A stretch of 64,000 nt of DNA from Clostridium akagii DSM 12554. Lineage in GTDB: Bacteria; Bacillota; Clostridia; Clostridiales; Clostridiaceae. The stretch's first letter is position 1. The number at the start of each line of letters is the position of its first letter. The stretch spans positions 59,657 through 123,656 of the forward strand of contig NZ_JMLK01000015.1 of assembly GCF_000686725.1 (NCBI RefSeq), written 5' to 3'. The notes beneath the pieces were generated by a model. It worked only from the letters and a program-made list of their open reading frames with translations. It was not told the DNA's origin and ran no database searches. Made by a program: the position numbers and the translations under genes. This document shows positions 25,673-35,063 of this stretch, in pieces.

Positions 25673-25707
25673 TTTACATAACATCATTATACACTACGTT
25701 ATGTAAA
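25673..25707 (-). promoter_or_regulatory. Promoter and candidate operator of the FtsH-like gene
   Basis: On the minus strand TTAGAC and TATAAT are spaced by 17 bases; the -10 lies at 25686-25691 (read as ATTATA on plus). It is inside a 10-bp perfect inverted repeat, TTTACATAAC (25673-25682) with GTTATGTAAA (25698-25707), spacer 15. This symmetry around a -10 box is what a dimeric repressor site looks like. The binding protein is unknown. Confidence 0.55.
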
Positions 25708-25946
25708 TGTCTAATGGCAAATAATTGACATAAGAGAACTATTTAGATAAAATATTCGAAGGTTAGAATGTTTAATGGAAATTCGGAAATTTTAGCTAGA
25801 ATATTTATATACAATTATAGCGTTTAAAAGTTATAATAAAGAAAAAAGGCTAAAAAATATATATTACATAAGGCAACTTCTTGAAAATAGACTAGTATAC
25901 TAATTTGCTATTTTTTTGAAGATGCATAGGAAGGGGAAACAAATAC

Positions 25947-26558
25947 ATGTCGAAATTTTATGCTGTAGCAAATGGTGCAAGTGGAACACCAAATATATAT
26001 GAAAGCTGGCCTGAGTGTCAGAAAGAAATAAAGGGAGTTAAAGGTGTTATCTATAAAAGCTTCACAACAAGAGAATTAGCTCAAAATTTTCTCGATATGC
26101 AAACTAGCAACTGCAAAACATTGGAAACAGCTGATCATACTTTGCTTACTATATATGTTGATGGAAGTTTTAAGGAGGTAGTAGGTAATTATTCATACGG
26201 GGTAGTAGCTGTGTTGAATGATGAAGTAGTTTATGAGGAAAGTGGTGCTGGTAATAAAGAACCAGAGGCAGTTGCATTAAGAAATATTTCGGGGGAACTT
26301 ACAGGTGCTATGAAGGCCGTTACTTATGCTGTGAAAAATGGATATAAAGAAATCAACCTTTGTTATGACTATCAAGGCATAGAATGCTGGGCACTTGGAA
26401 CTTGGAATAGGAAGGCGCCTATTGCCGAACATTATCATGGGTTCATGCAAGAAAATTCAAAACTTATTAAAATTAATTTCATTAAGATAAAGGGACACAC
26501 TGGTGTAACATATAATGAGCGGGCAGATGTGCTTGCAGGAATGGCATTAGGTGAATGA
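25947..26558 (+). CDS. rnhA: Ribonuclease HI with N-terminal viroplasmin-like domain
   Basis: A 203-residue two-domain enzyme that cuts the RNA strand of RNA-DNA hybrids. Residues 1-50 form the viroplasmin/hybrid-binding domain (KFYAVANGASGTPNIYESWPECQKEIKGVKGVIYKSFTT region, read in parts). The RNase H fold at about 68-203 has the acidic catalytic residues in YVDGSF, SGELTGA, CYDYQGIE and YNERADVLAG, plus the catalytic-loop histidine in KIKGHTG. All four carboxylates are present. AAGGGG precedes ATG 25947. Transcribed alone. Confidence 0.93.
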   Translation: MSKFYAVANGASGTPNIYESWPECQKEIKGVKGVIYKSFTTRELAQNFLDMQTSNCKTLETADHTLLTIYVDGSFKEVVGNYSYGVVAVLNDEVVYEESGAGNKEPEAVALRNISGELTGAMKAVTYAVKNGYKEINLCYDYQGIECWALGTWNRKAPIAEHYHGFMQENSKLIKINFIKIKGHTGVTYNERADVLAGMALGE

Positions 26559-26807
26559 AATGGATAAAATACTTATTATTCAGAAATCCTGTAAAAAGTA
26601 ATTTCAAAGTTGATATAAAAATAAAGCATACTGGCAATAGAAAGTATATACATAAATGCAAATATGATACAATAAACTATAATATAAAAACATTTACAAA
26701 ACACTGAAAACTAGTTTTGAAATCAATATAAGGAACTTTAGAAAATAAGCTGACAACTTTGAAGTTCCTAAATTGTTGCGCTCTATAAAATAAGAAGGTG
26801 AAAGCAA

Positions 26808-27884
26808 TTGGTTTTAGAAGAGACTGAAAAGTTTGTTAATGGAGGTACAGAAAAACTTACTTACAGCGGAAGAATTGATTTTTCACATTCTTTGTCACCA
26901 GTATTTATATTTCCCGGGAGTTCAGTTTCAATGGCATTTACTGGTTCAAAACTTAAAATATTAATAAAAAATAATCATAGCTATTATGATAACTATATAG
27001 GTTGTATTTTAGATGGAATACAGAAAAAATTCCTGCTTTCAAATGATAACAGTATACAGGAAATAATATTGAAAAATGATTCACGAGAGGTTAAAGCCCA
27101 TGAAGTAATAGTTTTTAAAAGACAAGATTCCTGTCATGAATTCACTTTCTACGGTTTTATTATAGATAAAGATAGTGAGGTAATCATGACACCTAAAAAG
27201 TCAGGGCGATGTATAGAATTTTATGGGGACTCCGCGGCGGCAGGAGAGCAAATTGAGGATACAGATTATTTAGTAACAAAAGAGAGTAATTATAATGGAC
27301 AATATTCAAATGCTTGGTACTCCTATGCAATGATGACAGCGAGAAATTTGAAGGCTTGTGTGAGTATTATCGCACAGGGCGGCATATCTCTTCTTAATAA
27401 TACGGGATATTTCCATTCACCAGATAGAATTGGAATGGAAAGTATTTATGATAAACTTCATTTCAATCCAGATCTTGGGGATGTAATTAATTGGGATTTT
27501 AAAAGATATATTCCCCAGGTAGTAGTAATTGATATTGGGCAAAATGATGCATATCCCGAAGATTATATGAAGGCGGATAAAGATGGAGTGAAGGCAAAAA
27601 TTTGGAAGGAACATTACAGGAGCTTTGTTTTAAATATACGCAAAAAGTATCCTCATGCTTTGATAGTGCTTACTACCACTATCATGAAACATGATTCATC
27701 CTGGGATCGTGCCATAGGAGCTATATGCATGGAGATAAATGATGAAAAAATAGTACACTTTATTTACTCATTTAATGGACGCGGTACGCCATTTTGCACA
27801 AGGGTATGGCATGCTGAGGAGATGTCTTTTGAACTTAGCATGTTTATAAAAGGTTTTGAACCGGAAATTTGGAGAACATCATAA
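26808..27884 (+). CDS. CE2-type SGNH/GDSL carbohydrate esterase
   Basis: A 358-residue hydrolase with no signal peptide. An N-terminal beta-sandwich (about 10-125, YSGRIDFSHSLSPVFIFPGSSVSMAF through YGFIID) precedes an SGNH hydrolase domain whose block I reads IEFYGDSAAAGEQ, with the nucleophilic Ser. Block III is IDIGQNDAYPED and the late catalytic His is probably in VWHAEEMSFEL. This domain order is that of carbohydrate esterase family 2, which removes acetyl groups from sugars, often at O-6. The start is TTG 26808 with AAGGTG at 26795-26800. It lies just ahead of an ABC importer operon, which suggests intracellular deacetylation of an imported glycan. The substrate is inferred only. Confidence 0.8.
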   Translation: MVLEETEKFVNGGTEKLTYSGRIDFSHSLSPVFIFPGSSVSMAFTGSKLKILIKNNHSYYDNYIGCILDGIQKKFLLSNDNSIQEIILKNDSREVKAHEVIVFKRQDSCHEFTFYGFIIDKDSEVIMTPKKSGRCIEFYGDSAAAGEQIEDTDYLVTKESNYNGQYSNAWYSYAMMTARNLKACVSIIAQGGISLLNNTGYFHSPDRIGMESIYDKLHFNPDLGDVINWDFKRYIPQVVVIDIGQNDAYPEDYMKADKDGVKAKIWKEHYRSFVLNIRKKYPHALIVLTTTIMKHDSSWDRAIGAICMEINDEKIVHFIYSFNGRGTPFCTRVWHAEEMSFELSMFIKGFEPEIWRTS

Positions 27885-28007
27885 TTTTCATAAGATAAAA
27901 AAATAAACATTATATGAAAAGGTTATCATAAAATATTTATAACAGGACTATATTTTAATATCATAATAAATCACAGAAATAAAATATATTTAAGAGGGGG
28001 ATTCTAG

Positions 28008-29855
28008 ATGAGGAGGCATTTACAAAAAATTTTTATGGTTGTTGCAGTAGCGGCAATGATGGGATCATTGTTTGTTGGTTGTGGATCAAGTGGCACTACT
28101 GGAAATTCCACCAAAACAGGTGACAGCAAAGCAGTTACAGATAAGAACTCAACGCCTAGGGATGAAACACTGTATTTTAATGGACAGCAGTGGGGAGCAA
28201 TTAATGATTGGAATCCATTATCTAGTAATTCAAACAATGCATTAGGTGTTACGCAAAAGGATTCATCCAGAACACTAAGTTATGAAACCCTTTACATGTA
28301 TAATATGTTGGATGCCAAAATGTATCCATTATTAGCAAAGGGAAATCCTGTATGGAATGATGCTCATACCATACTTACTGTTAAAATTAATAAAGATGCA
28401 AAGTGGAGTGACGGGACCACAGTTACAGCTGATGATGTAGTCTACACATTTGATACAAATGTTAAATACCAAAGTTCAGCTGGTTTAGACTATTCAACAT
28501 ATATCGAAAGTGTAAAAGCACCAGATGCTTCCACAGTTGTATTTACAGCAAAATTAAATAGTTCAGGTCAAGCAGTCAACCCATTAAAGCTTGAAGAATA
28601 TTTACCAAAACAATTTGTAATGCAAAAAGCATATATTAAGAAAGTTGAAGCAAGAGATAATAATGATGCTACCAAAATTAAGACTGATAAGATGGATGAT
28701 TTCGTTGCATCTGGACCATATAAACCTTATATATCCAATGACCAAAAGGTTGTATTTAAGAGAAATGATAGTTACTGGGGAAAGGCAACTTCAATGTGGG
28801 GTAAACTTCCAGTTCCTAAATATATTGCTCAAAATTTGTTCAAAGATAACGCTTCTGGAGATACAGCTTTCAAGGCTGGAGAAGTTGATGTTTCTCAGCA
28901 GTTTATAAGTAATGTAGCAAGTATGATGTCAGGCGGAAAAATATCAACTTATTTGCCAGAATCTCCATATTATGTAGCGGCTACAATGCCAACTGCTTGG
29001 TATAATTTAAAAAAGCCAGGACTTGATCAAGTTGCAGTGCGTAAGGCAATTGCTATGGCAGTTGACTATGACCAGATTATTAAAACAGCTATGGGTGGCT
29101 ATTCACCATCATTTACAGATGTACCACGAAGTCTTATGAATCCAACAAAAGGAGAACAGGCATTAGTGGATCAAAGTGCATTAAAGAGCGTTCAGTGGGC
29201 TGGAAATGATATTGATGGAGCAAAAAAACTTTTGGATGCTGCAGGCATAAAAGATACAAATGGTGATGGGATTCGTGAATATAATGGGAAAAACCTTTCA
29301 TTTAAGGCAGAATGTCCACAGGGATGGTCAGATTGGAATGCTTCACTTGAAATTGTAGCAGCAGCTGGAAAGAAGATTGGTATTGATATTCAAACGTATT
29401 TCCCTGATGCAAATACATTTTATGATGATTTATCAAACAAGAACTTTGATATAGCTATGTGGAGTCCATCAGGGGCAGGTATCTCAAACCCTTGGACACG
29501 TGCTTACGGCATACTATCAAGTTCATATAACTCAATGAAAACTCAAATGCTAGGAAACTATGGCGGATTCTCAAATGCAAGGGCGGATCAGCTTTTAGAA
29601 TTAATTCCCCATGAGACCGATCAAGCAAAGCTTAAATCATACTACACAGAGTTATCTAATATTTATTTAACACAAGTACCATCATTTGCATTAATGTATC
29701 GACCAGAAGTATTTTATACAGTTAATGAAAGTGTATGGACCAATTTTCCACAGCAAGGGTCAAAATCTAAGCAAGGGATTGAGATACCTCCATATGATTT
29801 AACAGATGGGTATGGTATTGCAGGATTGTATTCACTTAAATTAACCAGTAAATAA
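28008..29855 (+). CDS. ABC transporter substrate-binding lipoprotein, family 5
   Basis: A 615-residue extracytoplasmic solute receptor. The signal peptide ends in a lipobox with Cys near residue 25 (SLFVGCGSSG), followed by a Ser/Thr/Gly-rich linker. The SBP_bac_5 fold shows the classic LTVKINKDAKWSDGTTVTADDVVYTFD-like block (read in parts), an AVRKAIAMAVDYDQI hinge and the GIKDTNGDGIREYNGK motif. The N-terminal FNGQQWGAINDWNPLSSNSNNA fits the branch seen in putative oligosaccharide or cellobiose receptors. It leads a five-gene importer and is separated from the permeases by a hairpin that would give it higher expression. A peptide ligand is the alternative. Confidence 0.88.
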   Translation: MRRHLQKIFMVVAVAAMMGSLFVGCGSSGTTGNSTKTGDSKAVTDKNSTPRDETLYFNGQQWGAINDWNPLSSNSNNALGVTQKDSSRTLSYETLYMYNMLDAKMYPLLAKGNPVWNDAHTILTVKINKDAKWSDGTTVTADDVVYTFDTNVKYQSSAGLDYSTYIESVKAPDASTVVFTAKLNSSGQAVNPLKLEEYLPKQFVMQKAYIKKVEARDNNDATKIKTDKMDDFVASGPYKPYISNDQKVVFKRNDSYWGKATSMWGKLPVPKYIAQNLFKDNASGDTAFKAGEVDVSQQFISNVASMMSGGKISTYLPESPYYVAATMPTAWYNLKKPGLDQVAVRKAIAMAVDYDQIIKTAMGGYSPSFTDVPRSLMNPTKGEQALVDQSALKSVQWAGNDIDGAKKLLDAAGIKDTNGDGIREYNGKNLSFKAECPQGWSDWNASLEIVAAAGKKIGIDIQTYFPDANTFYDDLSNKNFDIAMWSPSGAGISNPWTRAYGILSSSYNSMKTQMLGNYGGFSNARADQLLELIPHETDQAKLKSYYTELSNIYLTQVPSFALMYRPEVFYTVNESVWTNFPQQGSKSKQGIEIPPYDLTDGYGIAGLYSLKLTSK

Positions 29856-29875
29856 ATCACTCAAAGATTGTGCAT

Positions 29876-29925
29876 AAAAATTAGCCATACTTTCCTGTTA
29901 ACAAATGAAAGATGTGGCTAATTTT
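29876..29925 (+). terminator. Hairpin between receptor and permease genes
   Basis: AAAAATTAGCCATACTTTC (29876-29894) pairs with GAAAGATGTGGCTAATTTT (29907-29925), with a T-rich tail. It lies within the operon after the lipoprotein gene, a usual position for partial termination or 3' end protection that raises receptor level above that of the membrane subunits. Confidence 0.7.
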
Positions 29926-30012
29926 CATTTATTATAAATTATGTTAAACAGAATTAAGGCTAAGGAAAAAGAATATTTATTTATCTGAAGGAATACTAGA
30001 GGGGTTGGTGTC

Positions 30013-31017
30013 TTGAAAGGTTATAAAAAATATTATTTTAATAAGGTAATATGGTATGTGTTAACTCTTATTGTTGCGGTGGGCTTGAACTTTCTTTTGC
30101 CACGCCTAATGCCTGGCAACCCAGTATCAGCCATAGCAGTAAGAGCATCAAATGGTATGACTGACCAAACAGCTATACAGAAAGTTTATGAAGAATACGT
30201 AAAAACTTTTGGAATAAACAAACCTTTGTATGTGCAGTTTCTACAATTTGTTAAGAATTTATTTAGAGGTGACTTAGGTGTGTCATTTACTTATTACCCA
30301 AGAACGGTATCAGATATATTAGCAAAATCTGTATGGTGGACAGTATGTTTGCAACTGCCGGCTATTCTTGTAGGTTGGTTTTTGGGTAATATTTTAGGTG
30401 CTGTGGCAGCATATATAAAAGGAGTTTGGGATAAAGCTATACTTCCAACTTTTTTATTTTTAAGTAATATGCCTGCATTTGGAATGGCTATTCTATTACT
30501 ATTTTTCTTTGGAGTTTATTTAAAATGGTTTCCAACATCACTGGGATATGGATACGATTTAAATCCAAATGTTAGCCTCCAATTTATTGGGTCAGTTATT
30601 TATCATTATCAACTTCCATTTTGGTCAATTGTACTTATTACCATTGGAGGGCAGGCTATTGGTATGCGTTCAATGTCAATATATGAACTTAATGCAGATT
30701 ATGTTAAATATAGTCGTTTCCTTGGTATCAAGGACAGGAAGGTTGTAAAATATGTATTTAGAAATGCAATGCTTCCTCAAATTACAGGACTTGCATTATC
30801 ATTAGGAACTATGGTAGGTGGTGCATTAGTAGCTGAGATTATTTTCAGTTATCCAGGGCTTGGGACTACTTTGCTAGCAGCTATAACTGGAAGAGATTAT
30901 CCGCTTATTTCAGGATGTACACTAATTATTACCATCATGGTACTTATTGCAAACTTGGCTGTGGAAATACTTTATGGTTTTATCGATCCAAGAGTCAAGG
31001 CAGCGCAGGAGGAGTGA
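30013..31017 (+). CDS. ABC importer permease, DppB/OppB type
   Basis: A 334-residue inner-membrane subunit with six predicted helices. The N-terminal [26 protein letters not shown] helix and loop is the OppB signature. The EAA loop that contacts the ATPase reads [21 protein letters not shown], and the C-terminus ends [10 protein letters not shown] as in this family. Start TTG 30013 behind GAGGGG. Four bases separate its stop from the next permease, so the two are translated together. Confidence 0.92.
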   Translation: MKGYKKYYFNKVIWYVLTLIVAVGLNFLLPRLMPGNPVSAIAVRASNGMTDQTAIQKVYEEYVKTFGINKPLYVQFLQFVKNLFRGDLGVSFTYYPRTVSDILAKSVWWTVCLQLPAILVGWFLGNILGAVAAYIKGVWDKAILPTFLFLSNMPAFGMAILLLFFFGVYLKWFPTSLGYGYDLNPNVSLQFIGSVIYHYQLPFWSIVLITIGGQAIGMRSMSIYELNADYVKYSRFLGIKDRKVVKYVFRNAMLPQITGLALSLGTMVGGALVAEIIFSYPGLGTTLLAAITGRDYPLISGCTLIITIMVLIANLAVEILYGFIDPRVKAAQEE

Positions 31018-31021
31018 TATT

Positions 31022-32263
31022 ATGAAAAATATGATAAAACAAGTATTTCATTCTCCTAAATTTATTATAGGGTTTATAATCTTCATGTTTATGTTACTTA
31101 CAATCATATTTTATCCATTGATAGTAAGAGCAGATCCTTTAAATATGATAGGTGGGCTGTTCAATAAACCTGGAACGTATATATCGGTAAAAGATGTAGT
31201 TCAGACAAATGAATATAGCTTGAAGATAAACACAGTTTCAGCAAAACTTAATTCTATATCAGAAGAAGATAAAAAGAGTATGGCTGACTGGCTTATTAGA
31301 TTTGGGAATGTAAAGAAGTCTGAAATAAATATTAATAATGCAACATCTCTTGTTGATTTATGGAACGAGAATTATAAGGAAGCTGCGGAGCAAACAGGAC
31401 TGCTTGCTGCTCAGAAGCAAGGATATATGAGACTTAATGACAAAATAAAAGAACTAATGAGCAATGCTGATGTGTATATTGCAACTAAAGATAATAACGG
31501 AGAATTAGAGTCAAAAGCTCCACTTGATTCACAGGCGTTTGTTAACACTAATGATATTTTAAATGAAAAAACATTTATTTTGGGAACTGATAACTTTGGA
31601 CGGGATGTGCTAACAGAACTTGTATCGGCTATGGGCACATCACTAAAAATAGGATTAGTTGCAGGTATTACAGCTACACTTATTGGATTGGTACTAGGAC
31701 TACTTTCAGGATACGTAGGAGGAACATTAGATGATTTTATTATGTTTGTCACAAATATATTTACAGTTATACCCTCTTTTATTCTATTAGTTTTGATATC
31801 ATTTAGTGTAGGGCAAAATGCAAGAGGTGTTATGCTTACAGCATGCATTATCGGTATTACTTCTTGGCCATGGACCACAAGGTCAGTACGATCTCAGGTA
31901 ATCTCTTTAAGAAACCGTGACCACGTTAATCTCTCAAAATTGTCAGGACATAGCCTTCCCAGAATTATTTCTACAGATATACTGCCCTATGTGGCTTCCT
32001 ACGTAGTAATGGCATTTATCCTTCAGATATCTTCTGGTATTCTTGCTGAAGCACAGCTTTCTATGCTTGGTCTAGGGCCAGCTACAACTAAAGTTTCAAC
32101 ACTTGGGCTTATGATGAATTGGGCTATGGCATACAAAGCACCTCTTACTGGAGCTTGGTGGGCTTTTGTGCCAGTGATTTTGGCAATCACTTTGATATCA
32201 TTTTCACTTAATTTGATGAATACAGGGCTTGATCAGGTGTTCAATCCACAATTAAGAGATTAA
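31022..32263 (+). CDS. ABC importer permease, DppC/OppC type with large extracytoplasmic insertion
   Basis: A 413-residue permease; OppC proteins are normally about 290-320. After the first helix (about 14-34) there is an insertion of roughly 110-120 hydrophilic residues before the conserved ILGTDNFGRDVLTEL block, rich in Lys, Asn and Asp. The remaining domain is standard: GYVGGTLDDFIM, the EAA loop in LRNRDHVNLSKLSGHS, and the conserved LGLGPATTKVSTLGLMM. ATG 31022 with GGAGTG is preferred over the much longer frame from 30947. The insertion could contact the receptor; similar extended permeases occur in importers thought to carry oligosaccharides, from memory. Confidence 0.9.
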   Translation: MKNMIKQVFHSPKFIIGFIIFMFMLLTIIFYPLIVRADPLNMIGGLFNKPGTYISVKDVVQTNEYSLKINTVSAKLNSISEEDKKSMADWLIRFGNVKKSEININNATSLVDLWNENYKEAAEQTGLLAAQKQGYMRLNDKIKELMSNADVYIATKDNNGELESKAPLDSQAFVNTNDILNEKTFILGTDNFGRDVLTELVSAMGTSLKIGLVAGITATLIGLVLGLLSGYVGGTLDDFIMFVTNIFTVIPSFILLVLISFSVGQNARGVMLTACIIGITSWPWTTRSVRSQVISLRNRDHVNLSKLSGHSLPRIISTDILPYVASYVVMAFILQISSGILAEAQLSMLGLGPATTKVSTLGLMMNWAMAYKAPLTGAWWAFVPVILAITLISFSLNLMNTGLDQVFNPQLRD

Positions 32264-32273
32264 GGAGTAAAAT

Positions 32274-33281
32274 ATGGGGAAAATTATGCTTCAAGTAAAT
32301 AATTTAAATACAAAATATATAACTAGGCAACGAGAGGGGGTATATGCAGTTAATGACGTATCTTTAAAAATAGAAGAAGGAAAATCCCTTGGCATTGCTG
32401 GTGAATCTGGATGTGGGAAATCTACTCTGGCACTTAGTTTGATGGGGTATTATTTCTCACCTCTTCATTATATAAGCGGGGACATTATCATAGATGGAAG
32501 GAACATTTCAAGCATGAATCCAGATGATGTACGAAAGCAGGTTTTAGGAAACGAAATTGCCTATATTCCACAGGCTGCTATGAATGCACTAAATCCCACA
32601 CAAAAGATTATAAGTCTCATTCAAGATGTCATTTATGCTCATAATCCAAAGGCATCAAAAAAAGATATAAGCGACCTTGCTAAGGAAAGATTTGAGCTTT
32701 TGGGGCTACCTTCTGAAGTATTGCAAAAGCATTCGGTGGAATTGTCCGGTGGTATGAAGCAACGTACTGTTATTGCTATTTCAACTATCCTTTCACCAAA
32801 AGTACTTATTGCAGATGAACCGTCATCAGCCCTAGATGTTAGTTCTCAGAAGATGGTTATTAAGATGCTGAGAAACCTTATGGAAAAAGGATTGATTAAA
32901 TCTATGATTTTTATTACCCATGAACTTCCTCTTCTTTATAATGTAACCAATGATATTATGGTTATGTATGCAGGACAAATGGTGGAAAAAGGGAGCGCTA
33001 GGGAAATGGTATTTGACCCTAGGCATCCATACTCTAAGGGACTAATGGGTGCAATCATCGTTCCTGAAGCAGGTATTAAAAATAGAAAACTTACTGTGAT
33101 TTCTGGCACTCCACCAAATTTAAAGCATCCGCCAGAGGGATGCAGATATGCGAAAAGGTGCAAACTTGCACGAACGGAATGTAGCATTCAAAAGGTTGAG
33201 GAAAGGAATTTTAGTGATGGCAGAATGTATCGTTGTTTATATTCAATAGAGGAACTTAAGGAGGCGTATGCTTATGAGTAA
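32274..33281 (+). CDS. ABC importer ATPase, OppD type
   Basis: A 335-residue cytoplasmic ATPase that powers the importer. Motifs are Walker [11 protein letters not shown]-loop [12 protein letters not shown], signature ELSGGMKQR, Walker [13 protein letters not shown] and H-loop ITHELP. The C-terminal oligopeptide-type extension contains the cysteine cluster [14 protein letters not shown], followed by a later Cys, which in this family binds an iron-sulfur cluster. ATG 32274 has GGAGT upstream. It overlaps the next ATPase gene by several bases, so the two are translationally coupled. Confidence 0.93.
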   Translation: MGKIMLQVNNLNTKYITRQREGVYAVNDVSLKIEEGKSLGIAGESGCGKSTLALSLMGYYFSPLHYISGDIIIDGRNISSMNPDDVRKQVLGNEIAYIPQAAMNALNPTQKIISLIQDVIYAHNPKASKKDISDLAKERFELLGLPSEVLQKHSVELSGGMKQRTVIAISTILSPKVLIADEPSSALDVSSQKMVIKMLRNLMEKGLIKSMIFITHELPLLYNVTNDIMVMYAGQMVEKGSAREMVFDPRHPYSKGLMGAIIVPEAGIKNRKLTVISGTPPNLKHPPEGCRYAKRCKLARTECSIQKVEERNFSDGRMYRCLYSIEELKEAYAYE

Positions 33282-34092
33282 CGAAAAAGCTGCTACTTGT
33301 CTAAGTGGAAAAGGTATAACTAAAATATTTGGGAATAAAAAGACAAAAACAATTGCTGTAGATCATGTGGATTTTGAATTTTGTAAAGGTCAGGTTATAT
33401 CTATTGTAGGGGAGAGTGGAAGTGGTAAAACCACAATAACTAAGATGATATTGGGTCTTACTAGTGTGACAGAAGGTGAGATATACTTTGATGGAAAGAT
33501 AAGAGATATCTCTTCCCATAAAAAGAAAAAGGATTACTGGAGGGGAATACAAGCGGTATTTCAAGATCCATTCGCCGCTTTCAATATGTTTTATAAGATA
33601 GATGCCGTACTTTTAGACTGCATAAATATGAGGGGGGGAAAACATCTGTCAAAGGAGAAAAAGACTGAATTTATGACAGAGGCTTGTGGCTTTGTAAATT
33701 TAAAATTCCAGGAACTTACTAATAAGTATCCGTTTGAACTATCAGGTGGGCAGATGCAACGTCTAATGATTGCAAGAATCTTTTTATTGAAGCCTAAAAT
33801 TCTAATTGCAGATGAGCCTACATCTATGGTTGATGCATGTTCAAGAGCGACCATACTGGATATGCTGTTAAAATTACGTGATGAGAATAATATGACTATT
33901 GTATTTATTACACACGATATTGGTCTTGCATATTACGTATCGGATGCTGTATATATAATGGAACATGGTAAATTCGTGGAGCATGGCAGTGCAGATGAAG
34001 TTATATTAAATCCAAAAGAAACTTACACTAAAAGGCTCATAAGTGATGTGCCTAAGATTTATGAAAAATGGGATTTGACAACTGTTGGATAG
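33274..34092 (+). CDS. ABC importer ATPase, OppF type
   Basis: A 272-residue ATPase that pairs with the preceding OppD-type subunit. Walker [11 protein letters not shown]-loop [11 protein letters not shown], signature ELSGGQMQR, Walker [13 protein letters not shown] and H-loop ITHDIG are complete. It lacks the long C-terminal cysteine extension and stops soon after the nucleotide-binding core, so it is a short OppF form. The ORF opens at ATG 33268, but AAGGAGG at 33258-33264 spaces best with ATG 33274. It is the last gene of the CE2-linked importer. Confidence 0.92.
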   Translation: MSNEKAATCLSGKGITKIFGNKKTKTIAVDHVDFEFCKGQVISIVGESGSGKTTITKMILGLTSVTEGEIYFDGKIRDISSHKKKKDYWRGIQAVFQDPFAAFNMFYKIDAVLLDCINMRGGKHLSKEKKTEFMTEACGFVNLKFQELTNKYPFELSGGQMQRLMIARIFLLKPKILIADEPTSMVDACSRATILDMLLKLRDENNMTIVFITHDIGLAYYVSDAVYIMEHGKFVEHGSADEVILNPKETYTKRLISDVPKIYEKWDLTTVG

Positions 34093-34123
34093 AAAATCAA
34101 ATGATAAGTTAAGAGTTAAAATT

Positions 34124-34173
34124 TTTAGGGATGCGAGCGGAGTTGTTTGTATAAGTCTATTTGCATCCCTAAA
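34124..34173 (+). terminator. Terminator hairpin after the importer operon
   Basis: TTTAGGGATGC (34124-34134) pairs with GCATCCCTAAA (34163-34173). The loop text GAGCGGAGTTGTTTGTATAAGTC is a diverged version of the core in the hairpins at 14142-14184 and 23748-23790. The ATGATAAGTTAAG motif just before it is a form of the recurring post-stop repeat. Confidence 0.65.
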
Positions 34174-34203
34174 GATTAGAGGAGGAGAGTTTTAATATTG
34201 GTT

Positions 34204-34857
34204 TTAAAAACGCTTGAAATTATAAACAGCATCTTTTAATGCCAGCATTATTTCCTTACAGGAAAAAATAATTTCTTTAGCAGTAAAATAAACAATTCTT
34301 GCCACGAAAACAATAAGTATAGTAGCAGCATTTAAAATAAACACAACAACACATTTAACCAAGGCAAGTATCTTTTTAAAAATAAATACAATTGAAGCAC
34401 AAATTTTTTTTATGGTTTGAGTCTTAGTTCCTGTAGTATCAGAGTAATCCGATGTTTTGAATTTGTCCACTTTTTCAGGGCCATTTTTAATAACTAATCT
34501 ACTAGTAATTTTCATTAATTCATTACGTATTTCACCGTAGATCTCATTATACTTAGCATTCATTATAGCTGAAAACTTAGTTCTAGATATTTGCTTTGAA
34601 CAAGTAGTAGTGTACTTGCTAATTTGTTTTGAGGAAGAACTAGCACCTATAGCAACTGAATTTGCTAAAGCAGTAATATATTCTGTAGCTTTTTTTGAAA
34701 AAGTAATAATATATTTGCCAAACCATTTTTTAAGCCCATTGAATTTAGTATTTTTCTCTATAACTTTATCCATTCTAATAGTAGCATCTTTTTCTATAAT
34801 TTTATCTATCTCTATGGTAGCAGTAGTATCTTCGGTATTAGTATTTTTGTCACTCAT
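34204..34857 (-). CDS. Unknown membrane-associated protein
   Basis: Not recognised. A 217-residue protein starting at ATG 34857, where AAAGGAGATGAT gives a clear ribosome binding site; the frame extends to 34920 without one. The N-terminal ~45 residues are acidic and repetitive, with an IEIDKIIEKDATI/IRMDKVIEKNTKF near-duplicate of about 13 residues. The middle is Ser/Thr/Lys-rich. The last ~70 residues hold one or two strongly hydrophobic stretches (VKCVVVFILNAATILIVFVARIVYF, shown in part) followed by an amphipathic helix. The layout suggests a membrane-tethered cytoplasmic protein; no function is inferred. Confidence 0.6.
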   Translation of the reverse strand: MSDKNTNTEDTTATIEIDKIIEKDATIRMDKVIEKNTKFNGLKKWFGKYIITFSKKATEYITALANSVAIGASSSSKQISKYTTTCSKQISRTKFSAIMNAKYNEIYGEIRNELMKITSRLVIKNGPEKVDKFKTSDYSDTTGTKTQTIKKICASIVFIFKKILALVKCVVVFILNAATILIVFVARIVYFTAKEIIFSCKEIMLALKDAVYNFKRF

Positions 34858-35063
34858 TTTAATATCATCTCCTTTATAGCACATATCAATTGTACCAGCT
34901 ATGTGAATACATTTTAACATTTTTATGATCTCACAGCTGGTTTTATAGAGTGTTGTAATAAAGTGTTATTATTTTCGAAGGAAAATAGGATCAATATTCA
35001 ATATAGTGAACTAAGAAGGTGATATCGAATATTAATATTGGTAAGATATAAATTAAATAGTTT

